This document shows, piece by piece, positions 1-7,459 of a stretch of DNA of 11,924 nucleotides. Within the stretch, counting starts at the first letter, position 1. Each line of letters starts with the position of its first letter. Location of the stretch: positions 1 through 11,924 of the forward strand of contig JBCDBH010000173.1 in the NCBI GenBank assembly GCA_039184055.1. The letters run 5' to 3'. The notes under the pieces were generated by a model. That model saw only the letters and a list, made by a program, of their open reading frames with translations, made no database searches and was not told the origin of the DNA. The position numbers and the translations under genes are program-made. This DNA is from JBCDBH01 sp039184055. Lineage in GTDB: Bacteria > Acidobacteriota > Thermoanaerobaculia > Multivoradales > J023.

Positions 1-322
1 CCGCTGGCGTCCGCGAGACACTCGCTCGCCGCGATGCAACACCCCGCTACCAGTGACACGACATGCAAGGCCGCGTTGTCGAACCTGGCCGCAGCTTTGG
101 GCTGGCGCGAACCACACCATCGATCCACGCTACGAAGTAATCAGCGCGGCTGGCGTTGTCGCGTTGCCGCCACGTGTAGACGCGGTCGAGAAAGTCATGA
201 GCCGTCTTGGGATCGAGCAAGCCCAAAGCTGCGGCCAGGTTCGACAACGCGGCCTTGCATGTCGTGTCACTGGTAGCGGGGTGTTGCATCGCGGCGAGCG
301 AGTGTCTCGCGGACGCCAGCGG
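1..322. repeat. Perfect 103-bp inverted repeat (fold-back) at the left edge
   Basis: Bases 1-103 are the exact reverse complement of 220-322, with 116 bases (104-219) between the arms. The first mismatch is the pair 104/219. Both arms encode the same piece of the minus-strand TPR-like gene, in opposite directions, so one arm is a backward copy of coding sequence and not a transposon end. The arm runs to base 1, so its outer limit lies outside the window. A snap-back chimera or a palindromic contig end is the simplest explanation. A genuine inverted duplication is possible but would have destroyed the gene. Confidence 0.95.
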
Positions 323-790
323 ATCGCGATCGAGATAGAGCGCGGGAATCGCCGCCTGGGAATGAAGTCGACTACGGATGCAGTCAGCCGCAAGCGACGT
401 ATCGTCCTCCAGATACGCTAGCCCGGCACGAACCGTGTCACGTAGACGCCGCCAGTCCTTTTGATGATGATGGTAGTGCGCGCGTCGCGCCAGAATTTCT
501 GCCTTGGTAGTCGAGCTGGCCGCAAGGCGCTCGGCCTCATCGAGATGAACCTCTGCGCGATCTTGCCGTTTGCCAACCGTGAACGCCGATGCGGCTACCC
601 CTAAGGCTCGCGCTCGCTGATCCGGGTCATCAATCAACGAAGCCAGACCTGTCAGCATCTCAGCCGCCACGACTGCGTCTTTGGGTGCCATGTGAATCAG
701 TGCTTCTACCCGATCGGTTAGCGAGCCGATCGATTTCCGGATCGTCTCTTCAACCCAAGGCAAAAGTTGAAGTAGCGGACTCGGCGTCAT
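47..790 (-). CDS. TPR-like helical-repeat protein, 3' end corrupted by fold-back
   Basis: This is a helical-repeat protein of unknown specific function. I chose ATG at 790, not the longer start at 886, because a GGGGA Shine-Dalgarno-like run lies about eight bases upstream and the extension would run through a hairpin-forming promoter region. The protein has no signal peptide. TPR-like helix pairs are visible around residues 60-91, 97-129, 132-168 and 176-208, with the usual small-residue spacing (for example ALGVAASAFTVGKRQDRAEV). About 229 residues, down to base 104, are credible; the last 18 codons before the stop at 47-49 read the backward arm of the inverted repeat and are not the true C-terminus. 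No HTH is visible in the retained part. It is divergent from the 88-aa/XRE-TPR pair, whose repeats look similar in style, so a regulatory or protein-interaction role is plausible but unproven. Confidence 0.7.
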   Translation of the reverse strand: MTPSPLLQLLPWVEETIRKSIGSLTDRVEALIHMAPKDAVVAAEMLTGLASLIDDPDQRARALGVAASAFTVGKRQDRAEVHLDEAERLAASSTTKAEILARRAHYHHHQKDWRRLRDTVRAGLAYLEDDTSLAADCIRSRLHSQAAIPALYLDRDPLASARHSLAAMQHPATSDTTCKAALSNLAAALGLLDPKTAHDFLDRVYTWRQRDNASRADYFVAWIDGVVRASPKLRPGSTTRPCMSCHW

Positions 791-829
791 AGAGATTTCC
801 CCAATTACAGAGACGGAAGTTTCAGGGAT

Positions 830-874
830 ATTGTACACGACACCGGATCTCGCTACGTACCGAGCCCGGTGTCG
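830..874 (-). promoter_or_regulatory. Putative promoter with dyad operator for the TPR-like gene
   Basis: On the minus strand TACAAT (835-830) fits a sigma-70 -10 box and would give a leader of roughly 35 bases before the ATG at 790. No convincing -35 box is present at the standard distance. The space just upstream is filled by a perfect 9-bp inverted repeat, CGACACCGG (838-846) and CCGGTGTCG (866-874). A second stem, CTCG (849-852) with CGAG (861-864), is nested inside it. A dyad over the -35/spacer region with a poor -35 suggests a regulator-binding site; as RNA it could also form a hairpin if transcription began further upstream. The promoter call is tentative, while the inverted repeat is certain. 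Confidence 0.4.
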
Positions 875-1166
875 AGAGCTGATCAACCGTGTGGATCGAT
901 CAACGGGATCAGACGTGAAAATGCGCCGTTCTCCTCATTCCATGCGTCGAGCAGAGTCTGGACTAGGTACAACCACATAGCGGTCCTCCAATTCGAGCGC
1001 CACTGCACTGTGACGATCGCGGCCACCATCATGCCCAAGTGGCATGGTCGACGCGATTCGCCGACGACGACGCCACTCTTCATCGGCCAGGCTCGACAAG
1101 TGGCGAGAGGCGAGGAACGGCTCGTCCTTTTCTCCCGGCTGCGCATAATCGGTATGCGTTTTCGCC

Positions 1167-1200
1167 GACGGTGGCAAGAAAGCTGACGGTGGCAAGAAAG
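1167..1200 (+). repeat. 16-bp tandem direct repeat in the leader of the 88-aa gene
   Basis: GACGGTGGCAAGAAAG occurs at 1167-1182 and again at 1185-1200, an 18-base period. The second copy runs into GGAGAG and so supplies the strong AAAGGAGAG ribosome binding site (about 1197-1204) for the ATG at 1210. The first copy ends in AAGAAAGCT and lacks the GGAG core. This is either a local slippage duplication or a functional leader element. Confidence 0.85.
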
Positions 1201-1209
1201 GAGAGAACG

Positions 1210-1476
1210 ATGAGATGGGTCGAGCAGCTCGAAATCGCCGTATTGCGTGGGGAAGCGATCGCCCTCGCCCGACGCTTGCGCGCGATCGGCGAGCGGGTCG
1301 CGGCGCGTTGCCCCCTACCCGAGGACGGAGTGCCACGACACGTCGGACACGAGCTCGCGACCCTCGCCGACGATGATTTCTTCGCCGAAGAGATCGACCG
1401 GCTCGACAGGCTCGCGGTACGTACCGACTCGGAAGTCGCAAAGGTCTACGGAGAGCTCTGGGAGATCGAGCCATGA
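1210..1476 (+). CDS. Small (88 aa) helical protein of unknown function, coupled to XRE-TPR gene
   Basis: I do not recognise this protein. It is predicted all-helical, charged and soluble, without signal peptide or membrane segment. An N-terminal amphipathic helix (residues about 1-30) is followed by a Cys/Pro turn near residue 35, a GHELATL segment and an acidic helix rich in D/E/R. The ATG at 1210 is chosen because AAAGGAGAG sits six bases upstream; a longer in-frame start at 1039 would cross the tandem leader repeat and gives unlikely sequence. The stop TGA (1474-1476) overlaps the next gene's ATG (1473) as ATGA. This implies translational coupling and suggests the small protein partners the downstream HTH/TPR protein, for example as a cofactor, anti-regulator or signal. 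That role is inferred from context alone. Confidence 0.75.
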   Translation: MRWVEQLEIAVLRGEAIALARRLRAIGERVAARCPLPEDGVPRHVGHELATLADDDFFAEEIDRLDRLAVRTDSEVAKVYGELWEIEP

Positions 1477-2708
1477 CCGTCCGTGTCGCCCCTGACGAAG
1501 CGATGCCGCGAATGTTGACGGTGCTCGCCAGCCATCTCGAGGCGAGCGGCCGAGGCACGGCGGCGCGGATCGAAACCGAGCTCGGCATGCGCGCCGGCTA
1601 TCTCAGTCAGCTGCGTGGTCGAGGCAGTATCCGGATCCCGGTCCTCGTACGCGTGCTCGACGCGCTCGGCATGGACCGCACGCTCTTCATGACCGAGGTA
1701 TTCGGGCCGCCCCGGGAACGATTCGGGAGCCTCGCGATGCGATGTCCGAACACATCGTGCCCCGAGATCGTGATGGCATTTCTCGATGGCATCGAGTCGA
1801 CGCCGGTCGTGACCACGCCGAGCCCGCTCATCGACCGGCTCGATCTGGCCGATCGGAGTCACGCCTTCGCCCCGCGCCCCGCGACACGCATCGCCACGCG
1901 TATTCTCCATCGCGCCCTGCTCGGCGATGCCCATCTCGCCATCCACGCGCTCGCCGTGTGGGCGTCGTGTCGTCGCCTGCTCGGGCACCACCAGGAAGCC
2001 CATCATGCGCTCAGGGCCGCCATCCACGGCGCCCGAGACTCGGATTCGACTCCCGATCTGCTCGATCGCTGTATCCACTGGTACGAGGACCACGCACTCC
2101 ACCACGACGCGCTCGCCGCTAGCGAGTGGCTGCTACGCACCCATACGACTGACGGCGACATCCAGGCACTGGCGCGTACGCTGCTCACCCATGGACGCTT
2201 GCTCGCTCATCTCGAGCGCATCGACGAGGCGCGTCAGAGCTTCACGGGCGCGCTCCGGCTCCTGAGCGATGACGCTCGACGAGCGCCGGCACATCTCGGC
2301 TTGGCCTATATCGACATGATTCGTGGCCAGCTCGACGACGCGCGACACCATCTCGATCACGCCGCGTCACGGGTCGTCACCTGTCGCCACCACCTCCTGG
2401 TCGACTGGCTACGTTCAGCCCTCACGCTCGGTGGCACGCCACCGTCGCACCGTGCTCTCGACGCGCTCCAAGCCATTCCACGGCCGCGGGTCACCGCCTA
2501 TCTGCAAATCGAAACGGTGCGGATCGCCTGGCGCGCCGACCGCAGCCCTCATCTCGTGGACACCGTGAACCGCGATCTTCGTCATGACCGCGTGACCTCC
2601 GACGTGCTCATGGACATCATCGCCGCGCAACGCCTCGCGAGATTGGACGAACCGCTATTGGCCGGAAGTGAATGGCTGCTCGACGCCTTCGACGCGCTCG
2701 AGGCCTAG
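1473..2708 (+). CDS. XRE-type HTH plus TPR-repeat regulator-like protein
   Basis: A 411-aa cytoplasmic protein. Residues about 14-75 look like an XRE/Cro-type helix-turn-helix: helices around the RIETELGMRAGYLSQLRGRG stretch, with the recognition helix near 42-50, followed by VLVRVLDALGM, the usual fourth helix. A linker containing CPNTSCPE (91-98) leads into an alpha-helical repeat region, about 135-405, with TPR-like units near 155-188, 230-263 and 272-300 (for example LGLAYIDMIRGQLDDARHHL). Proteins with this plan commonly sense a peptide or partner through the TPRs and control transcription, but no ligand can be read from sequence. The start overlaps the 88-aa gene's stop (ATGA), with GGGAG about eight bases upstream. 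His and Arg are abundant in the repeat region. Genes in the downstream operon are possible targets, though nothing in the sequence proves it. Confidence 0.75.
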   Translation: MTVRVAPDEAMPRMLTVLASHLEASGRGTAARIETELGMRAGYLSQLRGRGSIRIPVLVRVLDALGMDRTLFMTEVFGPPRERFGSLAMRCPNTSCPEIVMAFLDGIESTPVVTTPSPLIDRLDLADRSHAFAPRPATRIATRILHRALLGDAHLAIHALAVWASCRRLLGHHQEAHHALRAAIHGARDSDSTPDLLDRCIHWYEDHALHHDALAASEWLLRTHTTDGDIQALARTLLTHGRLLAHLERIDEARQSFTGALRLLSDDARRAPAHLGLAYIDMIRGQLDDARHHLDHAASRVVTCRHHLLVDWLRSALTLGGTPPSHRALDALQAIPRPRVTAYLQIETVRIAWRADRSPHLVDTVNRDLRHDRVTSDVLMDIIAAQRLARLDEPLLAGSEWLLDAFDALEA

Positions 2709-2748
2709 CCCAGGTGAACCTCTACCGCAGCGCCATACGATCGCAACT

Positions 2749-2778
2749 CCGAGGAAGGCCTGGGATAGCATTCCCGCG
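2749..2778 (+). promoter_or_regulatory. Start region of the helicase gene: GTG start without close SD, possible leaderless -10
   Basis: The only purine-rich motif, GAGGAAGG, ends about twenty bases before the GTG at 2778, too far for a normal ribosome binding site. An in-frame TAG at 2766-2768 rules out an upstream start. TAGCAT (2766-2771) fits the TANNNT -10 pattern and lies six bases before the GTG, the placement expected if transcription begins at the start codon. No good -35 is present. This is a tentative reading. Confidence 0.25.
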
Positions 2779-4799
2779 TGACCACCGAACTCGACGCCCT
2801 CCTCGCTTCGCTCAATCCAGCGCAACGCGCCGCGGTGACGGCGCCTCCCGGCCCGCATGTGGTGTTGGCGGGCGCGGGGAGTGGCAAGACGCGGACCTTG
2901 ATCTATCGGGTGGCGTATGTGGTGGCGACGGGCACACCGCCGGAGTCGATTCTGCTGCTGACGTTTACCCGCCGCGCGGCGCAGGAGATGTTGCGCCGCG
3001 CCGCGGGGTTGATGGATCCGCGTTGCGCGCGGGTGGTGGGCGGAACGTTTCATGCGTTCGCCAACCGAGTCTTGCGGCGTCACGCGCGACGGTTGGGCTA
3101 CGGCGAGGGCTTCACGGTGCTCGACCGCAGCGACGCGGCGGATGTGATCGCGGCGGTGCGGGCCGAGGGTGGCTATGGCGGTCGCGGCAAGCGCTTTCCG
3201 AAGAAGGAGGTGCTACGCGATCTCTTTTCGATGGCGGTGAATACCGGCAAAGATATGGAAACGCTGGTGACGGCGCGCTATCCACGGTTCGCCGACGATG
3301 TCGCCGAGATCGAGGAGGTCGGTGAAGCGTACGCGGCGCGTAAGAAGACGCAGCACGTGATGGATTACGACGATCTCCTGGTGAATCTACGCGATCTGCT
3401 GAGCGAGCACGAGGTGGTGCGTCGGGAGCTCGGATCGATGTTTCGGCTGGTGTTGGTGGACGAGTACCAGGACACCAACCGTCTGCAAGCACACATCGCC
3501 GCTTTGCTCGCCTCGCAACACGGCAATTTGATGGTGGTGGGCGACGACGCGCAGTCGATCTACGCCTTTCGCGGCGCCGAGGTGCGCAACATCCTCGACT
3601 TCCCCAAGCTCTTCCCGGGCACCACGACGACGGTGTTGGAACAGAGCTATCGCAGCACGCAGCCGATTCTCGATTTGGGCAGCGCGATCTTGGCGTCGTC
3701 GCTCGAGCTGACTCCGAAACGGCTGTTCACCGAGATCGATGGCGGTGAGAAACCTCGGCTGATCCGGGTAGAGGACGATTACGTCCAGGCGCGCTGGGTC
3801 GCCGAGCAGGTATTGGCCTATCGCGAGGAAGGGGTGGCGCTCGACGAGATGGCGGTGCTGGTGCGGGCCGCCTGGCATACCGCCGAGCTCGAGATCGAGC
3901 TGCAAAATCGCAACATTCCGTTTCGAAAATTCGGTGGCTTGCGGTTTGTCGAAGCGGCGCACGTCAAAGACGTGGTGGCACTGCTCCGGCTGCTGGTCAA
4001 TCGAACCGACGCGACGGCGTGGTTTCGCGTCTTGCAGTGGCTCGAGGGCATCGGCCCGAAGACGGCGCAACGACTCACCAACACGATCGTCGAGGCCGAA
4101 GGCGAGCTCGACGCGTTGGCCCGCGCGGTGAGCCGGGCACGCTACAAGGAACCGGTCGCCGCGCTCACCGCGACGCTCGACCGGTTGGCCCAAAATGGCC
4201 ACGGGGTCACCGGCCAACTCGACGGCGTGATCGACTATTACCGACCGATTCTCGGCCGAACCTACGACGACGCCAGCCGACGGATCCGCGATCTCGAGGC
4301 CCTGCAGGTCATCGCCGAACGCTACGACGCGCTCGAGCCCTTTCTCACCGATCTGGCGATCGACCCGCCCGAGCTCACCCGTCAAGACGGTGACGACGAC
4401 GATGACGAGCTCCTCACCCTGTCGACCGTGCACTCGGCAAAAGGCCTGGAGTGGCATACGGTCTTCGTGCTCAATCTGAACAACGGTCAGTTTCCGAGCT
4501 CGCAGAGTCTCGGTGACCCGGCGAGTCTCGAAGAGGAACGACGGCTCTTCTATGTCGCGGTGACACGAGCCAAGCGACGACTGCTGCTGACGCGACCGGA
4601 GACTCTGCCGCGACGTGGCTTTGGACGCGATGTCGCCGAGCCGAGCCCGTTGTTGACCGATATCGCCGGCTGGGCTCGGTTGATCCACGAAGAACGCGCG
4701 GCGTTCAAGAGCGAAACCACGACACCCTCGGGCAACGGGAACGGCAACGGACACTCGCCGTTTCTAGCGAATATTCAGGATTATTTTGGCAACAACTGA
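2778..4799 (+). CDS. Superfamily I ATP-dependent 3'-5' DNA helicase (UvrD/PcrA/Rep family)
   Basis: This is a DNA-unwinding motor for repair, replication restart or removal of protein from DNA. All SF1A motifs are visible in 673 aa: Q motif LNPAQRAAV (12-20), Walker A AGAGSGKT (31-38), motif Ia LLTFTRRAAQEM (60-71), Walker B VDEYQDTN (227-234), motif III GDDAQSIYAFRGA (255-267), motif IV EQSYRS (288-293), motif V TVHSAKGLEW (550-559) and motif VI VAVTRAKRRL (593-602). A helix-hairpin-helix-like LEGIGPKTA (422-430) falls in the 2B domain. Length matches Rep/PcrA. The C-terminus carries a Gly/Asn spacer followed by PFLANIQDYF; no Tudor-like PcrA/UvrD tail is obvious, so the exact subfamily is left open. 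The GTG start is the only one possible after the in-frame TAG at 2766. The gene stands alone, 69 bases after the XRE-TPR gene, and looks like an ordinary housekeeping gene. Confidence 0.95.
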   Translation: MTTELDALLASLNPAQRAAVTAPPGPHVVLAGAGSGKTRTLIYRVAYVVATGTPPESILLLTFTRRAAQEMLRRAAGLMDPRCARVVGGTFHAFANRVLRRHARRLGYGEGFTVLDRSDAADVIAAVRAEGGYGGRGKRFPKKEVLRDLFSMAVNTGKDMETLVTARYPRFADDVAEIEEVGEAYAARKKTQHVMDYDDLLVNLRDLLSEHEVVRRELGSMFRLVLVDEYQDTNRLQAHIAALLASQHGNLMVVGDDAQSIYAFRGAEVRNILDFPKLFPGTTTTVLEQSYRSTQPILDLGSAILASSLELTPKRLFTEIDGGEKPRLIRVEDDYVQARWVAEQVLAYREEGVALDEMAVLVRAAWHTAELEIELQNRNIPFRKFGGLRFVEAAHVKDVVALLRLLVNRTDATAWFRVLQWLEGIGPKTAQRLTNTIVEAEGELDALARAVSRARYKEPVAALTATLDRLAQNGHGVTGQLDGVIDYYRPILGRTYDDASRRIRDLEALQVIAERYDALEPFLTDLAIDPPELTRQDGDDDDDELLTLSTVHSAKGLEWHTVFVLNLNNGQFPSSQSLGDPASLEEERRLFYVAVTRAKRRLLLTRPETLPRRGFGRDVAEPSPLLTDIAGWARLIHEERAAFKSETTTPSGNGNGNGHSPFLANIQDYFGNN

Positions 4800-4970
4800 T
4801 CGATCGGATTACAAAGTCGAGGCGCTCAATCTCGCCTGAACAGAGATTTACGCAGGATAGAACAGTTTATGTTATTGTACAATCTCATGGGAGGGTACCT
4901 CGGTCGTTCGCCACGTGAATCATCACGTGATGGAACGTGCCACCGGATGCAAACAACACGGTAAGAACCC
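4800..4970 (+). promoter_or_regulatory. AT-rich leader upstream of the five-gene operon; tentative promoter and two palindromes
   Basis: This 171-base gap is much more AT-rich than its surroundings. A tentative sigma-70 pair is TTTACG (4847-4852) and TATGTT (4869-4874), with a 16-base spacer. TACAAT (4878-4883) is a better -10 but lacks a partner. TACAAT lies in a perfect 10-bp palindrome ATTGTACAAT (4874-4883). Downstream is a perfect 7-bp inverted repeat CACGTGA (4912-4918) / TCACGTG (4923-4929) with a 4-base loop, placed in the leader about 40 bases before the ATG. AGGCG/CGCCT (4820-4824, 4832-4836) could form a weak hairpin after the helicase stop but has no U-run. Only a weak GGTAAG precedes the start at 4971. 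Confidence 0.4.
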
Positions 4971-7448
4971 ATGAAGCGCGATCTCACAACACTGATTCTC
5001 ACCCTGCTCGTCGCCGCGCTCGCGGCCTCCCCCGTCACCGCGCAATGTACGACCGCGCCCACCTTTGCCGGCATCACCGCGGTGACCCAGCTGCCCGACG
5101 ACGTCTGCGGCCTGCGGGTCGAATGGACCGCGGGAACCAACAATTGCTCCAACGAGCCCCTGGTCTACAACGTCTATCGCTCGGCCACGCCGGGCTTTTC
5201 ACCCGGGCCGAGCAATCTCCGCGCCGCCTGTGTCACCAATACCTTCTGGGACGACACCGCGGTCACCGGCTTGACCGACTACCACTACATCGTCCGCGCC
5301 GAAGACAATAGCGATGGCGTCGGGCGCTGCCGCGGTGGCAACGAAGATGCGAATATCGCCTTTTTGATCGGCGAGGCCGTCACGCTCACCCCGACGACGC
5401 TCTACGACAACGATTTCGAGACCGGCACCGGGCTCGACGATTGGACCACCTTCAACTTCAACGGCGCCGGTGGCAGTATGTTGTGGTTGGGCATCCAGAG
5501 TTGTTTCGCGGCCAGCGGCAGCAACATCTTTCGCTATGGCGCCACCGGATGTACCTCGAATTACGGTACGAACCGCTTTCAAGGCTCGGGTCCGCTGCCG
5601 GGCGGCACCGGTATCGTGGTACCGGTCAACACGCGCAACGTCACCCTCGACTTCAACCATCGATGGAATCTCGAGCCTGGCTTCGACGGCGTGACGCTGG
5701 CCTTGTCGGTCAATGGCACCAACTACACGCCGCTCCCGGCGTCGGTGATCACCGGCGGTACGACATACAACGACACGTTGGCGAACGCCTGTCCTCCGGT
5801 GGGCGGAATCGCCGGTCTGCCGACCTTCTCGGATGTGTCGCCGGGCTACCCGACCGATTTCGAAAGCACGACCGTCGACCTGGACGCCGCCTGTGATGTG
5901 ACCACCGGTGGCACGGGCGGTTGCGACGGGCAGAACCTCTTTCTCGCCTTCACCACGATCACCGACTGCACCGTCAACGACGACGGCTGGTTTCTCGACG
6001 ACGTGGTGGTCTCGGCCGACTCCGAAAGCCTCTGCACCTTTGGTCCCCAGCCGGTCGACTTTCTCACCGCGACCGCGACCAACGGTCAGAACGAGATCGA
6101 ATGGGTGAATCCGTCGGTGGGCGCCTATGGCTCGACTCGGATCGTTTTTCGCACCGACCGTTTCCCGACCAGCGCCACCGATGGCACCGTGGTCGCCACG
6201 GTCACGGGTACGGCGGGGCTCCCCGACAGCACGATCCATAGCGGTCTCACCAACGGTACGACCTACTTCTACTCCGCGTTCGTCGACAACGGCGGCGGTC
6301 TTTTCGGCGCTCGGCGGACGGTGCAAAGTCGCCCGTTCGACAGCTCGATCGGCCAGGTTCGCTGGTCCTACGCCACCGGCGCCACGGCGCTCACCCCGCC
6401 GTCGATCGGCTCGGTGTATGCGGTCTCGAACGATCGCACCTTCCATTCGATGACCGCCGGCACCGCGGGTGGCGATTGGCCGGGCGGCTGGTCGCCCCAG
6501 GCGATGAACGGCCCGGCTCAATCTCGACCGCCGATCCTGCCGGTGGCGGTGGGTGGCGCCACCAAGACGGCGCTGATCGGCTCGCAGGACGGCCGGGTCT
6601 ACGCCGTGAACGCCGATACCGGGACGATCGAGTGGACCAGCCCACAGATCGCCGACACGGTGCAATCGGCTCCCGCCGCCATGCTCACCGCCTTCGGTGG
6701 CAGCGTCGACCTGGTGTTCACCGGCACCCGCAACGGCGCTACGGCCAACGCCCTGGTGGCGCTCAACCTCGCCGACGGCAGCGAAGCGTGGCGTTTCGAC
6801 AACGGTGGCAGCGGTCTCGGCGTGATCTCGGGTGGACCGACGGTGCGTTACAACAACGACCGGCTCTATTTCGCCAGTCGTGAGGACAGCCCGGGTGACG
6901 CCACAGTGTGGTGCATCACGTTCGATGGCGCGGGAGCGACGCTGGTGTGGTCGGCCGCGATCGGCGACATCGACGGCAGCCTGTTCACCGATGGCGCCAA
7001 GGTGTACGTCGGCACCAATGCCGGCGAGCTGGTGGCGCTCGACGCCGATACGGGCGCGGTCGAATGGACCTTCGTCACCGGCGACGGACCGGTGAAGGGC
7101 TTTCCGTGGCCACGTTTCATCGGCACGCGCGAGCTTTTCTTCAGCACCACCAACACGGTGTGGTCGATCACCGACGACGACACCAGCGCGACGCTCAACT
7201 GGTCGACCGCGGCGGTACCCTCGCCCTCGACACCACTCGGCAGCCTCAGCGATCCGTATGTGTGGGTGGGTAGCAGCGATGGCCGTATCTATCAGCTTTC
7301 CCGGACCACCGGCATGGTCGACGCCTCACTCGTTCTCGGGGATGGCACGGCGACCGTCGGCAGCCCGGCTTTTTCGATCAGCGATTCGATCGGCTATATC
7401 GGCACCGAGGCGGGTGTGGTCTATGCCGTCGAGTTGCCTCTACCGTGA
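4971..7448 (+). CDS. Secreted FN3 / MAM-like / PQQ-type beta-propeller protein
   Basis: An 825-aa exported protein. Residues 1-24 are a signal peptide (KRD, a hydrophobic core with Leu/Ala runs, and cleavage near VTA-Q24/25). A first FN3-like, Cys-containing domain occupies about 28-135. About 143-350 resembles a MAM or immune-inhibitor-A-type jelly-roll (DNDFETGTGLDDW opening, DDGWFLDDVVVSA closing). A second FN3-like domain spans about 360-455. About 460-825 is a beta-propeller with PQQ-like blade motifs: SQDGRVYAVNADTGTIEW (538-555), ALVALNLADGSEAW (594-607), NAGELVALDADTGAVEW (683-699), SSDGRIYQLSRTTG (768-781) and a closing GVVYAVEL. The PQQ-like label describes the fold and does not show that quinone is bound; no quinoprotein dehydrogenase catalytic residues are recognised. 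It lies 11 bases from the next gene's preferred start and heads the operon. A surface or periplasmic binding or scaffolding role is likely. Confidence 0.8.
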   Translation: MKRDLTTLILTLLVAALAASPVTAQCTTAPTFAGITAVTQLPDDVCGLRVEWTAGTNNCSNEPLVYNVYRSATPGFSPGPSNLRAACVTNTFWDDTAVTGLTDYHYIVRAEDNSDGVGRCRGGNEDANIAFLIGEAVTLTPTTLYDNDFETGTGLDDWTTFNFNGAGGSMLWLGIQSCFAASGSNIFRYGATGCTSNYGTNRFQGSGPLPGGTGIVVPVNTRNVTLDFNHRWNLEPGFDGVTLALSVNGTNYTPLPASVITGGTTYNDTLANACPPVGGIAGLPTFSDVSPGYPTDFESTTVDLDAACDVTTGGTGGCDGQNLFLAFTTITDCTVNDDGWFLDDVVVSADSESLCTFGPQPVDFLTATATNGQNEIEWVNPSVGAYGSTRIVFRTDRFPTSATDGTVVATVTGTAGLPDSTIHSGLTNGTTYFYSAFVDNGGGLFGARRTVQSRPFDSSIGQVRWSYATGATALTPPSIGSVYAVSNDRTFHSMTAGTAGGDWPGGWSPQAMNGPAQSRPPILPVAVGGATKTALIGSQDGRVYAVNADTGTIEWTSPQIADTVQSAPAAMLTAFGGSVDLVFTGTRNGATANALVALNLADGSEAWRFDNGGSGLGVISGGPTVRYNNDRLYFASREDSPGDATVWCITFDGAGATLVWSAAIGDIDGSLFTDGAKVYVGTNAGELVALDADTGAVEWTFVTGDGPVKGFPWPRFIGTRELFFSTTNTVWSITDDDTSATLNWSTAAVPSPSTPLGSLSDPYVWVGSSDGRIYQLSRTTGMVDASLVLGDGTATVGSPAFSISDSIGYIGTEAGVVYAVELPLP

Positions 7449-7459
7449 CGGAGATGAGG

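Larger units (their letters stand above)
791..1209. other. Divergent intergenic region, no convincing gene
   Basis: About 420 bases separate the divergent starts. The left part holds the dyad and -10 candidate, and the right end holds a duplicated leader element. Open frames across the middle exist on both strands (for example minus 883-1146), but they have arginine/serine-rich shadow composition, mutually incompatible frames and no ribosome binding site that I can see. A minus-frame stretch ending at 935 looks slightly protein-like near its C-terminus and could be a gene remnant, but I cannot support that. No tRNA or terminator with a U-run was seen. Confidence 0.5.

Noticed and set aside
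1..322. Inverted repeat as terminal repeats of an insertion sequence
   Set aside because: The arms encode part of a host-style TPR gene, there is no transposase, and only 116 bases lie between them.
791..1209. tRNA, small RNA or CRISPR in the divergent gap
   Set aside because: No cloverleaf, CCA end or regularly spaced repeats beyond the two-copy leader element.
935..1588. Minus-strand frame overlapping the 88-aa gene and the intergenic region
   Set aside because: Arg-rich composition, overlaps two better-supported genes, and has no credible ribosome binding site; at most its last few codons could be a remnant.
3387..4754. Long minus-strand open frame (455 codons) opposite the helicase
   Set aside because: The plus strand encodes a helicase with all motifs in order; the antisense frame is open because of the G+C-rich third positions and has no recognisable domain.
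5199..6665. Long minus-strand open frame (488 codons) opposite the propeller gene
   Set aside because: Arg/Gly/Val-rich shadow of the propeller and FN3 coding sequence, without family motifs.
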